A stretch of DNA of 16,588 nt, from positions 2,242 to 18,829 of the forward strand of contig DTVJ01000227.1 in assembly GCA_012963565.1 (NCBI GenBank), given 5' to 3'. Position numbers and translations under genes: made by a program. The number at the start of each line of letters is the position of its first letter. The first letter of the stretch is position 1. Origin of the DNA: Piscirickettsiaceae bacterium. GTDB taxonomy: Bacteria > Pseudomonadota > Gammaproteobacteria > PS1 > Pseudothioglobaceae. Positions 15,015-16,588 of the stretch are shown piece after piece. The notes under the pieces are model-generated. The model was not told the DNA's origin. It saw only the letters and a program-made list of their open reading frames with translations, and made no database searches.

Positions 15015-16203
15015 AGTTGTATTAGCCTATTCGGGCGGTTTAGACACAAGCATTATTGTTAAATGGTTGCAAGATACTTACCAGTGTGAGGTAGTCACTT
15101 TTACGGCTGACATTGGTCAAGGTGAAGAAGTTGAGCCAGCACGTGCCAAAGCAATCGCTGCAGGTGTTAAAGAAATCTACATTGAAGATTTACGTGAAGA
15201 ATTTGCACGTGATTTTGTTTTCCCAATGTTTCGTGCGAATGCGATATATGAAGGTGAATATTTGCTCGGCACTTCTATTGCACGCCCGCTTATTTCTAAG
15301 CATTTGGTTGAAATCGCCCATAAAGTGGGGGCTGATGCAATCTCGCATGGTGCAACTGGAAAGGGTAACGATCAAGTTCGTTTTGAATTAAACGCCTATG
15401 CTCTCGATGCCGATATTCAAGTGATCGCCCCTTGGCGTGAATGGGAATTATCTTCTCGGGAGTCACTGATGAATTATGCTGAAAAACATGGCATTGAGAT
15501 CGATTATAAAAAACAATCGAAAAAATCACCATATTCGATGGATGCAAATTTACTGCACATTTCATATGAAGGTGACATATTGGAAGACCCTTGGGCTGAG
15601 CCTGAAGATGATATGTGGCGTTGGACGGTCTCACCTGAGAATGCACCAGATAAAGCAGAATACGTTGAACTGACTTATGAAAAAGGCGATATTGTTGCCA
15701 TTAATGGTGAAGTAATGAGTCCGGCAACCGTAATGGAAGACCTTAACAAACGCGCTGGTGCACATGGTATTGGCCGTGATGATATAGTTGAAAATCGTTT
15801 TGTTGGTATGAAATCACGTGGCTGTTATGAAACTCCAGCTGGTACAGTGATGCTTAAAGGGCATCGTGCCATGGAATCACTTACCCTTGATCGTGCAGCA
15901 GCGCATCTTAAAGATGAATTAATGCCAAAGTATGCTGAGATGGTTTATAACGGTTTTTGGTTTGCACCAGAACGAGAAATGTTACAAGCGGCTATTGATA
16001 AAACCCAAGAAACGGTTAACGGCGTCGTGCGCCTGAAGTTATATAAAGGCGGTATTACGGTTGTCGGCCGTAAATCAGACGATTCACTCTTTAGCGAAAA
16101 AATTGCCACGTTTGAAGATGATGGGGGTGCGTATGATCAAAAAGATGCAGCTGGATTTATTAAGCTTAACGCCCTACGCTTGCGTTTAAAGGCTTTAAAA
16201 TAA
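15007..16203 (+). CDS. argG: Argininosuccinate synthase
   Basis: Joins citrulline and aspartate using ATP to give argininosuccinate, the penultimate step of arginine synthesis. I start it at ATG 15007 (MDKVVLAYSGGLDTS), preceded by AGAAAG; the in-frame start at 14989 lies in the upstream gene and lacks family match. The 398-residue product is of the common short type (about 400 residues), not the 447-residue E. coli type. Seen: the PP-loop AYSGGLDTS (7-15), TFTADIGQG, HGATGKGNDQVRFE and the SPYSMDANLLHISYEG block. It is the last gene before a strong intrinsic terminator. No arginine repressor box is obvious upstream, and it appears to depend on the upstream operon promoter. Confidence 0.97.
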   Translation: MDKVVLAYSGGLDTSIIVKWLQDTYQCEVVTFTADIGQGEEVEPARAKAIAAGVKEIYIEDLREEFARDFVFPMFRANAIYEGEYLLGTSIARPLISKHLVEIAHKVGADAISHGATGKGNDQVRFELNAYALDADIQVIAPWREWELSSRESLMNYAEKHGIEIDYKKQSKKSPYSMDANLLHISYEGDILEDPWAEPEDDMWRWTVSPENAPDKAEYVELTYEKGDIVAINGEVMSPATVMEDLNKRAGAHGIGRDDIVENRFVGMKSRGCYETPAGTVMLKGHRAMESLTLDRAAAHLKDELMPKYAEMVYNGFWFAPEREMLQAAIDKTQETVNGVVRLKLYKGGITVVGRKSDDSLFSEKIATFEDDGGAYDQKDAAGFIKLNALRLRLKALK

Positions 16204-16234
16204 AATTCAAAAGAACACCACGGTTCATGCAAAT

Positions 16235-16262
16235 AAAAGCCCGATAAGAATCGGGCTTTTTT
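16235..16262 (+). terminator. Rho-independent terminator after argG
   Basis: A perfect 11-bp stem (AAAAGCCCGAT with ATCGGGCTTTT) around a 4-nt AAGA loop, continuing into a T-run that ends at 16262. It lies 32 nt after the argG stop and closes the plus-strand run that begins at efp. Because A and T runs flank both sides, it could also work weakly on the minus strand, though no minus-strand gene reads into it here. Confidence 0.93.
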
Positions 16263-16280
16263 GTGGCATGTAGAAAAAAA

Positions 16281-16309
16281 TTGTTGCTATTTACTAGTTT
16301 TTTTATGAT
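16281..16309 (+). promoter_or_regulatory. Candidate sigma-70 promoter for the HU-family gene
   Basis: TTGTTG at 16281-16286 and TATGAT at 16304-16309 are separated by exactly 17 nt, a good match to sigma-70 spacing. Transcription would start near 16316, giving a leader of about 180 nt before the HU start codon. The -10 hexamer lies inside a 24-nt palindrome. This is a prediction from consensus matching only. Confidence 0.5.
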
Positions 16310-16323
16310 ATATATCATAAAAA
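16300..16323. promoter_or_regulatory. 24-nt perfect palindrome overlapping the candidate -10
   Basis: The sequence is a perfect inverted repeat with core ATGATATATATCAT flanked by T- and A-runs. The core resembles CRP/FNR-superfamily sites (TTGAT-N4-ATCAA), differing at the outermost base of each half. Because it covers the candidate -10 element, a protein bound here would be expected to repress. It could also simply be AT-rich sequence prone to extrude; the regulator is not identified. Confidence 0.5.
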
Positions 16324-16495
16324 TAGGTCTTTATGACCCAATTAATTGGTGTCTCACCATAAATAGGGGTACACTAAAAGAACGTTTAATACTGTTATTA
16401 GTGTTGAGAGTGTTTATTTGTTGTCTCCTTATAAAAGATTTTAGGAGGTTACACAGTATTAAACTTCCATTATTGTCTGTAAGTGGGAGAGGGTT
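16316..16495 (+). promoter_or_regulatory. Structured 5' leader upstream of the HU-family gene
   Basis: This non-coding stretch between the terminator region and the HU start is rich in inverted repeats. It has a GGTC-TTTAT-GACC hairpin (16326-16338), a 12-nt palindrome CCAATTAATTGG (16338-16349) and a 7-bp pair ACACTAA/TTAGTGT (16371-16377 and 16398-16404). A perfect 12-bp pair, GTTTAATACTGT/ACAGTATTAAAC (16384-16395 and 16453-16464), encloses CTCCT (16425-16429) facing AGGAGG (16443-16448). The AGGAGG has no start codon at normal distance. A 78-codon reading frame crosses the region but looks spurious. A regulatory leader RNA is possible; no known riboswitch class is recognised. Confidence 0.35.
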
Positions 16496-16588
16496 ATGAA
16501 TACATCAGAATTAATTGACGTAATTGCATCAAAATCAGGTTTGCCTAGGGCAGACGCATGTCGTGCGTTAGATGCCACAACAGATATC
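16496..16588 (+). CDS. HU-family DNA-binding protein, 5' part (3' end outside window)
   Basis: The first 31 codons (MNTSELIDVIASKSGLPRAD and on through ACRALDATTDI) match the N-terminal dimerisation helices of HU proteins, where the pattern MNKSELIDxIA...AxxALDA is nearly invariant. A purine-rich GGGAGAGGG at 16485-16493 provides a ribosome-binding site 2-10 nt before the ATG. HU packs and bends the nucleoid DNA. Whether this is the HU-alpha or HU-beta type, or a divergent HU-like protein, cannot be told from the N-terminus; the DNA-binding arms lie beyond the window. The Cys in DACRALDA is unusual where HU normally has AGRALDA. Confidence 0.88.
   Translation, partial: MNTSELIDVIASKSGLPRADACRALDATTDI

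Noticed and set aside
15113..15673. Several reading frames on both strands inside argG
   Set aside because: They are out-of-frame shadows of a strongly conserved gene and have no ribosome-binding sites or recognisable domains.
16263..16499. 78-codon plus-strand reading frame between the argG terminator and the HU gene
   Set aside because: It starts with GTG directly at the end of the terminator T-run, has no ribosome-binding site, runs through several inverted repeats, and overlaps the HU start codon. The translated sequence resembles AT-rich non-coding DNA.

Overview
The window looks like a compact, AT-rich chromosomal segment from a gammaproteobacterium. The evidence is a gamma-type EF-P with the modified-lysine motif beside its modifying enzyme EpmA, an RnfABCDG set, a YcgN-type protein, and very tight gene packing with many 1-14 bp overlaps. 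A sulfur-oxidising lineage such as the SUP05/Thioglobus group would fit the low GC, the TauE/SafE-type exporter and the Rnf complex. That placement is inference; no marker gene in the window settles it. I see no rRNA, tRNA, CRISPR array, insertion sequence or prophage gene. Most of the window is housekeeping sequence.

Layout. (1) Positions 1-7592, plus strand, is one nearly unbroken run: the 3' part of glmM (cell-wall precursor synthesis), a TauE/SafE-type exporter, rnfA, rnfB, rnfC, rnfD, rnfG (membrane ion-pumping NADH:ferredoxin oxidoreductase), queA (queuosine tRNA modification), a HIT-domain protein and a small thioredoxin-fold protein. Adjacent genes are 10 nt apart or overlap. The expected sixth Rnf gene, rnfE, is absent and queA sits in its place. 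(2) Positions 7589-10382, minus strand, is an overlapping operon read sucC, sucD, then a ketopantoate-reductase-like protein of unknown role. It converges on the first run with overlapping stop codons. (3) Positions 10454-16203, plus strand, holds efp, epmA, a secreted Sel1-repeat protein, ycgN, a secreted DUF2914-like protein and argG, closed by a strong intrinsic terminator. (4) Positions 16263-16588 hold a palindrome-rich non-coding leader of about 230 nt followed by the first 31 codons of an HU-family DNA-binding protein that runs off the window.

How the genes relate. The Rnf subunits form one complex. EF-P and EpmA are substrate and modifying enzyme. SucC and SucD are the two subunits of succinyl-CoA synthetase, and the translationally coupled reductase-like gene may belong to the same metabolic theme. 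The other neighbours share transcription more clearly than function. The least ordinary elements are the missing rnfE, the reductase-like partner of sucCD, and the structured, operator-like region before the HU gene. I did not find a clearly new multi-gene system.
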